DNA from: Allomesorhizobium camelthorni
GTDB taxonomy: Bacteria; Pseudomonadota; Alphaproteobacteria; Rhizobiales; Rhizobiaceae
Reading direction: 5' to 3'
Assembly: GCF_011045125.1 (NCBI RefSeq)
Contig: NZ_JAAKZF010000044.1
Coordinates: 1 to 45,506 of the forward strand
Length of the DNA stretch: 45,506 nucleotides
In this document: positions 15,751-24,923 of the stretch, piece after piece
How the letters are laid out: every line of letters starts with the position of its first letter
How positions within the stretch are numbered: position 1 is the stretch's first letter
Notes under the pieces: model-generated
What the model was told of the DNA's origin: nothing
The model's database searches: none
Seen by the model: only the letters and a program-made list of their open reading frames with translations
Made by a program: the position numbers and the translations under genes

Positions 15751-16704
15751 CTAAGCGGCGGCGTCGCCATCGCGACTCGCTTGCGCATCGCGATAGAATC
15801 GCCCGAGAAGAAGCGGCGTCAGATACATCGGGATTTGGTAGCAGCCGATAAAGAGAAGTAGCGGATCGGTAACGGCGGCAGGCAACGCCGTCAAGAACAG
15901 CGCTATGTTGCGGTTGCCGGCCACGATGGCGAGAGGGGCTGCGAGCCTCCGCCTGCCGCTGCGGCGCAGAAGCGTTGCCATGATGATCTGAAGGCCGAAA
16001 TTCGCGCTGAAGGCTACTGCGAGATTGATCGCAAAACCGGGGGAATCGGAAAAGATCGCCGGCCCGACCGCCGACATAAGTCCGATAACCACCACGGCCA
16101 TTGCGATGGCTGACGCGCCGTCTATCGCCTGTAGTCCATTGGCGCTCAAGTCGTTGAGAAAGCGCCAGCGCAGGATGAATGCCAGCCCGCTCGCCGCAAA
16201 GATGATCAGGACCAAGCGGCCGGCCGCTGTGAAAACCTGCGACGGATTGTCGAGCGCAGGAGTGAGCCAGAACGCCGGTAGCACGGTCAGTGGCAGCAAC
16301 GCCGTGCCCACGATCAGCAGGCGAAGCGCTGGCGCTGGATCGTGGCCGGTCATGGCGGTCAGGTTCGGGCTGCCCGAAATCGGCGATGCGGCGGCCATGA
16401 GCACCAGCGCGGTCGGCAATATCCCGGTCCAACCGATGCCAACCATGAAGACGATAAGCGCGACTGGAAACAGCACCTGGAATACCAGCACGACGCCAAC
16501 CGAAAATCCGATATCGCGCGCGGCGCCAAGCGCCTGACGCGGGCCGACGCGGAACGCCGCGAGGAACAGCAGGGCAGCAACCATCTCACCGATCCACGGC
16601 TTCAACGCGAGCGCAAAGCCGGGCAGCGCGATGCCGGCGACCAGTCCGAGCACCAGCAGCAGGCGACCGTGCTTTGCGGCCTGGTTGAGGAGCGCGCCGA
16701 ACAA
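15751..16704 (-). CDS. BASS-type (bile acid:Na+ symporter family) transporter
   Basis: A 317-aa integral membrane protein with about nine to ten hydrophobic helices. The arrangement and motifs (ASPISGSPNLTAMTG, then AGNRNIALFL late in the sequence) fit the bile acid:sodium symporter / ACR3-related superfamily, whose members import organic anions with sodium. The start is the TTG immediately after the dctM stop (TAG-TTG), implying translational coupling. Being last in an operon with a TRAP transporter and an amino-acid oxidoreductase, it may move a related substrate or export a product. Substrate cannot be read from sequence. Confidence 0.7.
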   Translation of the reverse strand: MFGALLNQAAKHGRLLLVLGLVAGIALPGFALALKPWIGEMVAALLFLAAFRVGPRQALGAARDIGFSVGVVLVFQVLFPVALIVFMVGIGWTGILPTALVLMAAASPISGSPNLTAMTGHDPAPALRLLIVGTALLPLTVLPAFWLTPALDNPSQVFTAAGRLVLIIFAASGLAFILRWRFLNDLSANGLQAIDGASAIAMAVVVIGLMSAVGPAIFSDSPGFAINLAVAFSANFGLQIIMATLLRRSGRRRLAAPLAIVAGNRNIALFLTALPAAVTDPLLLFIGCYQIPMYLTPLLLGRFYRDAQASRDGDAAA

Positions 16705-18012
16705 CTAGCGCGCCTGCCGCATGTTGTTGGGCAGCCAGGTCGCCAACTCCGGAAAGGCGATCAGGATCAACACCATGAGCATCATGATCAGGAACATCGG
16801 AAACGCCGCGCGTGCGATGAACCCCATCGAATGGCCGGTCATGCCCTGCAGCACGAACAGGTTGAAGCCGATCGGTGGGGTTATCTGCGCCATCTCGACA
16901 ACAACGACGATGAATATGCCAAACCAGATAATGTCGATCCCCACCTGACGGATCATCGGTTCGACGATGGCGATGGTGAGCACCACGACGGAAATCCCGT
17001 CGAGGAAGCAGCCAAGGATGATGTAGAAGACCAGAAGGACCATCAGCAGTTCGAATCGGCTGAGTTCGATCGAGGCGATCCATTCGGCAAGCGCTCGCGG
17101 CAGCCCGGTGAAGCCCATCGACAGCGACAGGAAAGCCGCGCCCGCAAGGATCAGCGCGATCATAGCCGACGTTCTCGTCGCGCCCATCAGGCTCTCGAAG
17201 AAATTCCCGGCCGTCAGCGCGCCTTGCGCGGCAGCGAGCGCCAGCGAGCCGATAACGCCGATCGCGGCGGCTTCGGTCGCGGTTGCAACGCCCAGATACA
17301 TGGAGCCGATCACGGCGGTTATCAGAAGCAGGACGGGGACCAGGAACCGCGACCGCTTCACCTTGTCCCAAAAAGGCAGCGTCGGCTCGGCGGCCGGATT
17401 GTAGTCCTTGGAGACCATCGAGGCGGTGACGACGTAGCACATGAAAAGGGTCGCCAGCACGAGCCCGGGAATGACGCCCGCGATGAACAGCTTGGTGATC
17501 GATTCGTTGATTGCCACGCCATAGACGATCAGCGTCAGCGACGGTGGGATCATCAGGCCGAGCGTCGCCGCGCCGGCAAGCGTTCCGATTGTTAGGCGCT
17601 CGGGATAGTTCCGTTTGCGCAGTTCGGGGATGGTCATCTTGCCGACCGTCGTCAGCGTGGCGGCGGAGGAGCCGGAGACCGCGGCAAAGATCGTGCAGCC
17701 AGCGACATTGGTGTGGAGCAGGCCGCCCGGCAGCCTTCCCATCCACGGAGCGAGCCCCTTGAACATGTCTTCCGACAGCCGTGTCCGGTAGAGAATTTCT
17801 CCCATCCAGATGAACATCGGCAGCGCCGTCAGAGACCAGGATGACGATGAGCGCCAGATCACCGTCATCATCGCGTCGCCAGCCGGGCGGCTGGTGAACA
17901 TCTCCATGCCGACATAGGCGACGCCAAGCAGGGCGAGCCCTATCCAGACGCCGGATCCGAGCAGCAGGAAGAGGACGAAAAGAAAGATGCCGATGGCGTA
18001 GAAAGGTTCCAT
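16705..18012 (-). CDS. dctM: TRAP transporter large permease (DctM)
   Basis: A 435-aa protein with about twelve membrane helices. Recognised by the start MEPFYAIGIFLFVLFLLLGSGVWIG, the VSGSSAATLTTVGKMTIPEL motif, the GLMIPPSLTLIVYG segment and QITPPIGFNLFVLQG. It is the Na+-coupled transport subunit that works with DctQ and the periplasmic DctP. Start ATG 18012 is six bases from the dctQ stop. The open frame extends further upstream, but that part is the dctQ gene in another frame. Confidence 0.96.
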   Translation of the reverse strand: MEPFYAIGIFLFVLFLLLGSGVWIGLALLGVAYVGMEMFTSRPAGDAMMTVIWRSSSSWSLTALPMFIWMGEILYRTRLSEDMFKGLAPWMGRLPGGLLHTNVAGCTIFAAVSGSSAATLTTVGKMTIPELRKRNYPERLTIGTLAGAATLGLMIPPSLTLIVYGVAINESITKLFIAGVIPGLVLATLFMCYVVTASMVSKDYNPAAEPTLPFWDKVKRSRFLVPVLLLITAVIGSMYLGVATATEAAAIGVIGSLALAAAQGALTAGNFFESLMGATRTSAMIALILAGAAFLSLSMGFTGLPRALAEWIASIELSRFELLMVLLVFYIILGCFLDGISVVVLTIAIVEPMIRQVGIDIIWFGIFIVVVVEMAQITPPIGFNLFVLQGMTGHSMGFIARAAFPMFLIMMLMVLILIAFPELATWLPNNMRQAR

Positions 18013-18017
18013 CGGCG

Positions 18018-18551
18018 CTATTCCGCGTGGCTCTGTTCGGCGAGGCCGTCGCGGATATTGTCGCGTCCGGTGACCAGCAGGGTGACGAGATTGTCGATCA
18101 GAAGGATTGCGAGAATGACCGCGCCGACCGCCATCGGCGTTTGCGCGATCCACAAAGGTGTCACGTCCTGGCCCTGGCTGACATCGTTCAGCCTCCACGA
18201 CCAGTAGACCATCTTGACCGCATACCAGGCGAGATAGGTCGAAGCCGCCGAAGCGATGGCGAGCGACCAGAGTTCGCCCCAGAAGCGCCTTCCGCCGAGT
18301 GCGTTTAGGAGCAGGCCGACGCGAATATGCGCGCCGCGGTTCAGCGTATGTGCGAAGGCCAGGAACGACGCCGCGGCCATGAAGTAGCCGGCATATTCGT
18401 TGGAGCCGTGGAAGGGGATGCCCATCCAGCGGGCGACGACCTGCGCCGTGATGACGACCAATATCGCGACCAGGCACAGGGCCGACAGCCACGCTGCGAA
18501 ATCATAGACGAAGTCGAGGCTGCGGCGGATTATGCGGGCTTCGCCGTCCAC
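18018..18551 (-). CDS. dctQ: TRAP transporter small permease (DctQ)
   Basis: A four-helix membrane protein (~177 aa) with the family pattern AQVVARWMGIPFHGSNEYAGYFMAAASFLAFAHTLNRGAHIRV in its first half. It bridges DctP and DctM. I prefer GTG 18551 as start because CAGGAG lies six bases upstream; a TTG at 18572 would give seven more residues but has no ribosome site. A strong GC hairpin lies between dctP and this gene. Confidence 0.92.
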   Translation of the reverse strand: MDGEARIIRRSLDFVYDFAAWLSALCLVAILVVITAQVVARWMGIPFHGSNEYAGYFMAAASFLAFAHTLNRGAHIRVGLLLNALGGRRFWGELWSLAIASAASTYLAWYAVKMVYWSWRLNDVSQGQDVTPLWIAQTPMAVGAVILAILLIDNLVTLLVTGRDNIRDGLAEQSHAE

Positions 18552-18582
18552 TGTGCGCTCCTGGGTTGTCAATGAAGAAGCA

Positions 18583-18604
18583 GGCCCGGCGACGTCGCCG
18601 GGCC
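18583..18604 (-). promoter_or_regulatory. GC-rich hairpin between dctP and dctQ
   Basis: GGCCCGGC (18583-18590) and GCCGGGCC (18597-18604) pair around GACGTC; the whole 22-mer is a perfect palindrome. It has no T-run, so it more likely protects the 3' end of dctP mRNA or partly attenuates, giving more binding protein than permease. This is the usual placement in TRAP operons. Confidence 0.6.
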
Positions 18605-18622
18605 CTGGTCTGACCGGAGTCG

Positions 18623-19597
18623 TCAGTTAGCGCGGTAAGCTTCGATGATCGCCTTGCCGTCGTCGCCGGCGCTTTTCAGCCACTCGTCGGTCATGGTCTG
18701 GCCGAAACCTTCGAGTTCCTTCGCCAGTTGCTCGCTGGGCGGCGACACCTTCATGCCGTTCTCTTCCAGCGTTTTGAGGTAGCCTCCGGAAAGCTCCTTC
18801 ACCTTGGCGAGGCCGTCCGCAGCCGCCTTTTCACCGCAGGTGGTGATTGCCGTCTTGGATGCGTCGTCGAGCGCGGTCCAGGCGTCCTTGTTGACGAAGA
18901 CGACGTTGCGCGGCAGCCAGGCCTGCACGTCGTAAAAATGCGTGAGCTGTTCCCAGACCTTCGAATCGACGCCCGTTGCGCCGGACGAGATAAAGCTTTC
19001 GACGACGCCGGTCGCCAGCGCCTGGCTGAGTTCGGCCGCTTCGATCTGCACTGGCGCCATACCGGCGAGTTCGGCGATGCGCGCGGTTGCCGCATTATAG
19101 GAGCGGAATTTCACGCCCTTCAGATCGGCAACCGAATTGACGTCCTTCTTCATGTAGAGGCCCTGCGCCGGCCACGGCACGGCGTAAACGTAGACCAGGT
19201 TTTCCGCATCGAGCGCCGTCTTGAGCTTGTCGCTCGCTGCGGCCCACAGCTTTTCCGAGGCGTCGAAGGACGTGGCAAGGAAGGGAATCGAATCGATCCC
19301 GTAGAGCGGGTTTTCATTGGCATGCGCCGAAAGTAGCCGCTCGCCGATGGGCGCCTGACCGGTCTGCACCGCCCGCTTGATGTCGTTGCCGCCGAACAGC
19401 GAGCCGCCGGCATGGGTGACGATCTCCAGCGTGCCGCCTGTGCCTTCGCCGACGCATTTCGCAAACGCTGCCGCGTTCTCGGAATGGAAATTGGTCGCGG
19501 GATAAGCCATCGGCATATCCCATTTTTCCGCAGAAGCGGCGCTCGCGGAAACCACCGCAAACGCCGTCGCCGCCATCAGGCGTGCAAAATACTTCAT
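18623..19597 (-). CDS. dctP: TRAP transporter periplasmic substrate-binding protein (DctP)
   Basis: A 324-aa exported binding protein. The start MKYFARLMAATAFAVVSASAASA is a signal peptide, cleaved near residue 23. Family marks include WDMPMAYPATNFHSENAAAFAK, the FRSYN segment with the Arg that usually binds a carboxylate, and VFVNKDAWTALDD. ATG 19597 follows a GGGAG site at eight bases; the upstream ATG at 19615 is less likely. The gene lies 27 bp after the FAD oxidoreductase, so the transported substrate may be an amino or imino acid (inference from context). Confidence 0.93.
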   Translation of the reverse strand: MKYFARLMAATAFAVVSASAASAEKWDMPMAYPATNFHSENAAAFAKCVGEGTGGTLEIVTHAGGSLFGGNDIKRAVQTGQAPIGERLLSAHANENPLYGIDSIPFLATSFDASEKLWAAASDKLKTALDAENLVYVYAVPWPAQGLYMKKDVNSVADLKGVKFRSYNAATARIAELAGMAPVQIEAAELSQALATGVVESFISSGATGVDSKVWEQLTHFYDVQAWLPRNVVFVNKDAWTALDDASKTAITTCGEKAAADGLAKVKELSGGYLKTLEENGMKVSPPSEQLAKELEGFGQTMTDEWLKSAGDDGKAIIEAYRAN

Positions 19598-19624
19598 TGT
19601 GAATCTCCCATTCAATTCGATTTG

Positions 19625-20872
19625 TTACCGCCTAGTGAAACGTGAAGGGGCATAGGGCGCAAGGTCTAAGTTCGGTGGTTGGCCCGAAACCAGTTGCGCG
19701 AGCAACCTGCCGGTCTTTGGCCCTGTCGTCAGCCCGATGTGGTGATGACCGAATCCGAGCCAGGCGCCCTCAATGCCCGGCACGGCTCCGATTACAGGGA
19801 TGGAGTCCGGTGTTGCGGGCCGATGCCCCATCCATTCCTTCGTGCTGCGCCAGGTCAGGTCGGGCATCGCGGCGCGTATGTTCCTGAGCAGCAGGTCGGA
19901 AGGCGCACGGGAAGGCGGGGCGTCCAGCCCGCCGAACTCGACTATGCCGGCAAGCCTGAGACGGCCGTCCATCGGTGTCGCGACGAATTTCGCCGATGCA
20001 AACATCACCGGCGATTTGGGCATCCGGTTCGGCTCGTGCAGGTCGATGTGATATCCACGTTCGCTCTCGAGCGGCACCTCAATTCCCAGCTTCTTGGTCA
20101 ATGATCCCGACCAGACGCCCGCCGTGATGATCGCGGTGGAGCAGGAAATGGTTTCGCCGCCGGCGCGGACGCCTGCGACGCGGCCGTTCTGATGTACGAT
20201 GTCGGTCACCTCGGCGCGAATGACGCGCCCGCCACGGGTCTCCACGTGTTTTGCCAGTGCTTTGACATGGCGTCCGGGATCGGTGATGCGCCCATGCCCG
20301 CCGAGCCGAACCGCAAAATTCAGGTCCGGCCGGAAGATCGGGTCATGCGCGCGGAGCGCCGTTCCATCGAGTTCATCCCATCGGAAACCATGTTCCCTTC
20401 GGATCGACCAGCCGAAAGCGTCGGCCTCGAACTGCGACCGATCGCGATAGACGTAGAAATAATCGCAAGGCACTACAAACGGCTCCGCCCCGGTCCCGGC
20501 GGCAAGCGCCTGATGGTCGGCGAGACTGTCGCCGGTAAGGGCGTAGAGTGCGTTGGCGATGCGTCGCGTTTCGTCTGGCGTGCAATGGCTGAGATAGGCG
20601 CTGAGCCAAGGCGCGAGCCTGGGGAGATGCCGCCATTTCAGAAACAGCGGCTGGCGAGGATCGAAGAGCATCCGCGGCGCCTTGCGCAGCAGGCCCGGCA
20701 CCGTGACCGGAACGATCGCGCAGGAAGCGAGAACGCCGCCATTGCCGTAGCTCGTCCCTTCCCCGGGTTCGCCACGATCGATCAGGATCACCTCGTGACC
20801 TTCCCGCTGCAACCAGATGGCCGCCGACACGCCGACGATGCCGGCTCCGACAACAACAATAGTTCGCGTCAT
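19625..20872 (-). CDS. FAD-dependent D-amino-acid dehydrogenase-type oxidoreductase
   Basis: A 415-aa DAO-family flavoprotein. The N-terminal Rossmann motif is VVGAGIVGVSAAIWL, followed by the GTSYGNGG segment typical of DadA-like enzymes. The C-terminal WMGHRPATPDSIPVIG and GFGHHHIGLTTGP motifs close the FAD site. Enzymes of this type oxidise D-amino acids, hydroxyproline isomers or similar amines, passing electrons to the respiratory chain. Encoded first in the operon with dctPQM, it fits uptake and oxidation of a D-amino or imino acid. Exact substrate unknown. Confidence 0.88.
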   Translation of the reverse strand: MTRTIVVVGAGIVGVSAAIWLQREGHEVILIDRGEPGEGTSYGNGGVLASCAIVPVTVPGLLRKAPRMLFDPRQPLFLKWRHLPRLAPWLSAYLSHCTPDETRRIANALYALTGDSLADHQALAAGTGAEPFVVPCDYFYVYRDRSQFEADAFGWSIRREHGFRWDELDGTALRAHDPIFRPDLNFAVRLGGHGRITDPGRHVKALAKHVETRGGRVIRAEVTDIVHQNGRVAGVRAGGETISCSTAIITAGVWSGSLTKKLGIEVPLESERGYHIDLHEPNRMPKSPVMFASAKFVATPMDGRLRLAGIVEFGGLDAPPSRAPSDLLLRNIRAAMPDLTWRSTKEWMGHRPATPDSIPVIGAVPGIEGAWLGFGHHHIGLTTGPKTGRLLAQLVSGQPPNLDLAPYAPSRFTRR

Positions 20873-20986
20873 GCTTCAGTCATTCCTCCCGCCGCCTGTC
20901 TTCGATCATCGGCCCTCGACGCATAGCTTGGACCGGCCCGGATTTGTATCGCCGAGTCGCGCCTCGGCGTTGTGCCGCGCCGGCAG

Positions 20987-21012
20987 GTGTTATATTCGTC
21001 TGGATATATCGC
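20987..21012 (+). promoter_or_regulatory. Candidate ModE (molybdate-regulator) site upstream of modA
   Basis: GTGTTATATTCG, then TCTG, then GATATATCGC form an imperfect inverted repeat 48 bp before the modA start. TATAT half sites separated by a short spacer resemble molybdate-regulator boxes. Support comes from the ModE-like gene at the end of the operon. Confidence 0.4.
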
Positions 21013-21059
21013 TAGCCTTCGCTTAGGCTGATCGCGATCGACCTTGGAGAGTGGCAGAG

Positions 21060-21854
21060 ATGGGCAGAAATGGGTGGAAGTTCGCCGCGCTGATTGGCGC
21101 GATGGTGATGGCGCTTTCATCTGCGCCTTCCGTTCATGCAGCCGAGAAAGTGGTCGTGTTTGCTGCTGCCAGCCTCAAAAATGCACTCGATGCGGTCAAT
21201 GAGACTTGGCAGGCCGAGACGGGCCAGACGGCGACCATCTCCTACGCGGCAAGCTCGGCGCTGGCCAGGCAGATCGAACAGGGCGCCCCAGCCGATATTT
21301 TCATCTCGGCCGATCTCGACTGGATGGAGTATCTGTCGGAAAGGCAGCTGATCGTGCCGGGTTCCCGGACAAATCTTCTCGGCAACCGCATCGTCCTGAT
21401 AGCAAGTGCGGATTCGGCAATCGAGGCGAATATTGCACCCGATTTCCCGCTAACCGAGCTTCTCGGCGAAGGCAGGCTGGCAATGGCAGACGTAAAGGCT
21501 GTGCCTGCCGGTAAATACAGCAAGGCAGCGCTCGAAAGGCTCGGCGTCTGGGTCGAGGTCGAAGACAGGGTGGCGCAGGCGGAGAATGTGCGCGCGGCGC
21601 TCAAACTTGTTGCGACAGGGGAGGCGCCGCTCGGCATCGTTTACCGGAGCGACGCCGTCGCCGAACCGGCCGTGAAGGTAATCGGCGTCTTTCCCGAGGA
21701 TGCACATCCGCCGATCGTCTATCCTGTGGGAGTGACCGCTGACGCCAGCAATCCGGACGCCGCGGAATTCGTGAAGTACCTGCAATCGGCCAAGGCAAGG
21801 CAATTGTTCGAGGCGCAGGGCTTCACCGTGCTCGCTCCGGTCGCCTCCAACTAG
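21060..21854 (+). CDS. modA: Molybdate ABC transporter substrate-binding protein
   Basis: A 264-aa exported protein with a signal peptide (WKFAALIGAMVMALSSAPSVHA). Conserved binding-site motifs are VFAAASLKNALD (the Ser that contacts the oxyanion), YAASSALARQIEQGAPADIFISAD, and VGVTADASNPDAAEFVKYL near the end. It delivers molybdate (or tungstate) to ModBC. ATG 21060 is preferred, with GGAGAG upstream; GTG 21051 is an alternative. It is first of a four-gene plus-strand operon. Confidence 0.96.
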   Translation: MGRNGWKFAALIGAMVMALSSAPSVHAAEKVVVFAAASLKNALDAVNETWQAETGQTATISYAASSALARQIEQGAPADIFISADLDWMEYLSERQLIVPGSRTNLLGNRIVLIASADSAIEANIAPDFPLTELLGEGRLAMADVKAVPAGKYSKAALERLGVWVEVEDRVAQAENVRAALKLVATGEAPLGIVYRSDAVAEPAVKVIGVFPEDAHPPIVYPVGVTADASNPDAAEFVKYLQSAKARQLFEAQGFTVLAPVASN

Positions 21855-21863
21855 CAATCACGC

Positions 21864-22556
21864 ATGGAACTCACGCCAGATGAGTGGAATGCGGTCCGGC
21901 TGTCGATCAAGGTCGCTGTCTGGGCCATGCTGGGGAGCCTACCGCTCGGCCTGCTCACGGCTCTGATTCTTGCGCGCGGCAATTTCTGGGGCAAATCGCT
22001 CCTCAACGGCATCGTCCATCTGCCATTGATCCTGCCGCCCGTGGTCACCGGCTATCTGCTGCTGCTGAGTTTTGGCAGGCGAGGGCCGGTGGGCGCGTTC
22101 CTCGCCGAGCATTTCGGCATCGTCTTCTCATTCCGCTGGACCGGGGCGGCGTTAGCCTGCGCGATCATGGGTTTCCCGCTGATGGTGCGTGCGATCAGGC
22201 TGTCGATCGAGGCCGTCGACCGTCGGCTCGAGGCAGCCGCCGGCACGCTCGGCGCCGGCACGGTTTGGGTCTTCGCCACCATCACCCTGCCGTTGATCCT
22301 GCCCGGCATAATCGCGGGCATGATCCTTTCCTTCGGCAAGGCGATGGGCGAGTTCGGCGCGACCATCACCTTCGTGTCGAACATTCCCGGCGAAACGCAG
22401 ACGCTGCCGTCCGCGATCTACACTTTCACGCAAATCCCTGGAGGCGATGCGGGCGCGCTACGGCTCACCCTGATTTCCGTGGCTATCTCGATGGCTGCGC
22501 TGATGGCTTCAGAAGCGCTGGCGCAGCGCGCCAGCCGCCGGATCGAGGGCGCATGA
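21864..22556 (+). CDS. modB: Molybdate ABC transporter permease
   Basis: A 230-aa permease with five to six helices. The ABC-contact EAA loop is AAAGTLGAGTVWVFATITLPLILPGI. It follows modA by 9 bp and overlaps modC by four bases (ATGA). Length is standard for ModB. Inner-membrane channel for molybdate. Confidence 0.96.
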   Translation: MELTPDEWNAVRLSIKVAVWAMLGSLPLGLLTALILARGNFWGKSLLNGIVHLPLILPPVVTGYLLLLSFGRRGPVGAFLAEHFGIVFSFRWTGAALACAIMGFPLMVRAIRLSIEAVDRRLEAAAGTLGAGTVWVFATITLPLILPGIIAGMILSFGKAMGEFGATITFVSNIPGETQTLPSAIYTFTQIPGGDAGALRLTLISVAISMAALMASEALAQRASRRIEGA

Positions 22557-23662
22557 CCATCCTCGTCGATGTCAGCCACCGGCTCGGTGGTTTCCAACTG
22601 GAAGCGCGCTTCGCAAGCCCCGGTCATCTGACGGCGCTATTCGGACCGTCGGGGTCTGGCAAGACCTCGATCGTCAGCATGATCGCCGGGCTGATCCGGC
22701 CCGACCGAGGTAGCGTTGAGATCGACGGGCGTGTGCTCACTGACCGGGCTTCGGGCATTTTCTTGCCGACGCATCGCCGACGCATCGGGGCCGTGTTCCA
22801 GGACGCACGGCTGTTCCCGCATATGAGCGTGCGCCGCAATCTTGCCTACGGAAAATGGTTCGCACCTGCGCGCGAACGTTACGCGGATACCGGCCGTATT
22901 GTGGAATTGCTCGGCATAGGCCACTTGCTCGAGCGCAGGCCCAACCTGCTTTCCGGCGGCGAAAAGCAGCGTGTCGCCATCGGCCGCGCCTTGCTCGCCA
23001 GCCCCCGATTGTTGTTGATGGATGAGCCGTTGGCCTCGCTCGACGAAGCGCGCAAAAGCGAGATCATGCCTTATATCGAGCGGCTTCGCGACGAACTGAA
23101 AATCCCGATCGTCTATGTCAGCCATTCGATCGCAGAGGTCGCCAGGCTCGCCACTGACATCGTCGTTATGTCGGACGGCAAGGTCGCCGCGTCCGGCCCG
23201 ACAGGCGAGATCATTCAGCGGCTCGACCTTCTCCCGGCCGAAGAAAGAGGCGAGGGCGGCGTCGTGCTCGATATGACGGTAGCCGCCCACGACATCAGAT
23301 ACGGCGTGACGGTTCTGAAGTCGGCCGCCGGCGAAATCCGGGTCCCGCGCATCCGCGCTGAGACCGGCTCCGCGGTCAGGCTCCGGCTCCGGGCGCGCGA
23401 CGTCATGATCGCGACTGCCGAACCGGTGGCGCTCAGCGCCCAGAACATACTGCGCGGGAAGATCGCGCGGATTGCCCATGCGTCCAATCCACTGGTCGAG
23501 ATCCATGTCGATTGCCACGGACAGCAGGTGCTGTCGCGGATCACCCGCCTGTCGCTTGATGCTCTTCGGCTGCACGTCGGGCAGGAGGTTTTCGCGGTGA
23601 TAAAATCTGTGGCTTTCGACCACGAAAACCTGTCGAATAGCTTGGCCGATCAAGGTTTCTGA
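22553..23662 (+). CDS. modC: Molybdate ABC transporter ATP-binding protein
   Basis: A 369-aa ATPase. Walker A is GPSGSGKTS (~32-40), the signature is LSGGEKQRVAIGRAL, Walker B is LLLMDEPLASLD, and the switch His is in YVSHS. A C-terminal Mop/TOBE domain (SAQNILRGKIARI... ) binds oxyanion and regulates transport. The ATG at 22553 lies inside the modB stop. The much longer frame reaching back to 21884 is modB in another frame. Confidence 0.96.
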   Translation: MTILVDVSHRLGGFQLEARFASPGHLTALFGPSGSGKTSIVSMIAGLIRPDRGSVEIDGRVLTDRASGIFLPTHRRRIGAVFQDARLFPHMSVRRNLAYGKWFAPARERYADTGRIVELLGIGHLLERRPNLLSGGEKQRVAIGRALLASPRLLLMDEPLASLDEARKSEIMPYIERLRDELKIPIVYVSHSIAEVARLATDIVVMSDGKVAASGPTGEIIQRLDLLPAEERGEGGVVLDMTVAAHDIRYGVTVLKSAAGEIRVPRIRAETGSAVRLRLRARDVMIATAEPVALSAQNILRGKIARIAHASNPLVEIHVDCHGQQVLSRITRLSLDALRLHVGQEVFAVIKSVAFDHENLSNSLADQGF

Positions 23663-23681
23663 ACGGGAGCGCGCTACAAGG

Positions 23682-24023
23682 ATGCCTTCGCTCAGCCTGC
23701 GGATAAATCTAGATCCCGAAGGCCGGATTGGACCCGGCAAGATCGCGTTGCTTGAGGAGATATCGGCTTCGGGTTCGATCTCGGCGGCCGCCCGCGCGAT
23801 GGACATGTCCTACAAGCGCGCCTGGGATCTCGTGGACGATCTGAATCGGCTGTTCGGCAAGCCGCTTGTCTCAGCCCGCACCGGCGGGAAAAGCGGCGGT
23901 GGCGCAGCGCTCACGCCGCTTGGACTTTCTGTAGTCACCCGGTTTCGCGCTATCGAAAACGCGGCGGTCGCCGCCGCCTCGCAGCAACTGGCGGCGCTGC
24001 AGGCGGAAATCGAGGCGGGGTAG
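23682..24023 (+). CDS. ModE-like LysR-type winged-helix protein, N-terminal domain only
   Basis: A 113-aa protein matching the DNA-binding domain of ModE: GKIALLEEISASGSISAAARAMDMSYKRAWDLVDDLN and the wing with SARTGGKSGGGAALTPLG. The molybdate-sensing Mop domains of full ModE are absent, as in many alphaproteobacterial versions. It follows modC by 19 bp and most likely controls this operon. How it would sense molybdate is not visible; a partner such as ModC is conceivable. Confidence 0.88.
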   Translation: MPSLSLRINLDPEGRIGPGKIALLEEISASGSISAAARAMDMSYKRAWDLVDDLNRLFGKPLVSARTGGKSGGGAALTPLGLSVVTRFRAIENAAVAAASQQLAALQAEIEAG

Positions 24024-24046
24024 CCCCGAGGCGGTGTGGCCTTACG

Positions 24047-24865
24047 CTATCTGCCCAGTTCTATGCTTCTGAGCTTCGCAGCCTCCACCGCTTCCGTCAC
24101 CAACTGCTTGAGCCGATCCTCGCCCATCAGCACGGCAAGCGCCGCCGCCGTCGTGCCGTTCGGACTGGTGACCTGCTGGCGCAGCACGCCGGGATTCTCG
24201 CCGCTTTCGGCCGCCAGTGAAGCCGCCCCGTAGACGGTCTGCATCGCCAGCAGTTTCGCCGTCTCCGCCGGCAGGCCGGCGCTTTCGGCCGCCGCTGTCA
24301 GGCACTCGATGAAATGGAATATGTAGGCCGGGCCGGAACCGGAAACGGCGGTCACCGCGTCCATCAGCCTCTCGTCGTTGATGGAGGCGACCTCGCCGCT
24401 GGCCGAAAGCAGGTCGGCGACGAATGCGAGGGTCTCGTCCGAGACGCGTTCATTGGCGAACGTGACCATCATCCCCTTGCCGATCGAGGCCGGCGTATTG
24501 GGCATGCAGCGGATGATCGGCGCGCGTTCGCCGAGTATTTCTTCGAACGTCGCCATAGCCGTTCCCGCGGCGATGCTGAGGAAGGTCGTGCGGCCGTCGC
24601 CGAAGCGCTGGTAGCCAGCCGTCACGTCGCGTATCACCTGCGGTTTGACCGCAAGCACGATCAGAGTAGGGACGACGGCGCCTGTGGGAATTTCGCCGGC
24701 ATCGCTGCCCACCTCGCTGCCGAGCGCCTTGGCTCGCGCCCGCAATTCTGCGTTGGGCTCGATGACGAAGGTTTCGCCGGGCCTGAGCTTGCCCGATTTA
24801 AGCCAGCCTGAAAGCATGGCGTATCCCATGTTGCCGCAACCGGCGAGCATCACTTTCACTGTCAT
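24047..24865 (-). CDS. proC: Pyrroline-5-carboxylate reductase
   Basis: A 272-aa NAD(P)H-dependent enzyme making proline from pyrroline-5-carboxylate. The nucleotide fold is VMLAGCGNMGYAML at the start, with RCMPNTPASIGKGM in the middle and DAVTAVSGSGPAYIFHF plus TVYGAASLAAESGENPGVLRQQVTSPNGTT at the end. Normal length. It converges on the mod operon with a 23-bp gap and lies just downstream of the polysaccharide genes on the same strand. Confidence 0.97.
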   Translation of the reverse strand: MTVKVMLAGCGNMGYAMLSGWLKSGKLRPGETFVIEPNAELRARAKALGSEVGSDAGEIPTGAVVPTLIVLAVKPQVIRDVTAGYQRFGDGRTTFLSIAAGTAMATFEEILGERAPIIRCMPNTPASIGKGMMVTFANERVSDETLAFVADLLSASGEVASINDERLMDAVTAVSGSGPAYIFHFIECLTAAAESAGLPAETAKLLAMQTVYGAASLAAESGENPGVLRQQVTSPNGTTAAALAVLMGEDRLKQLVTEAVEAAKLRSIELGR

Positions 24866-24923
24866 TTCCGAGCCTCCGTCTGCCTCCGTTTAGACGGTCC
24901 GGAACTCATGCGGAAGAGGCCGA

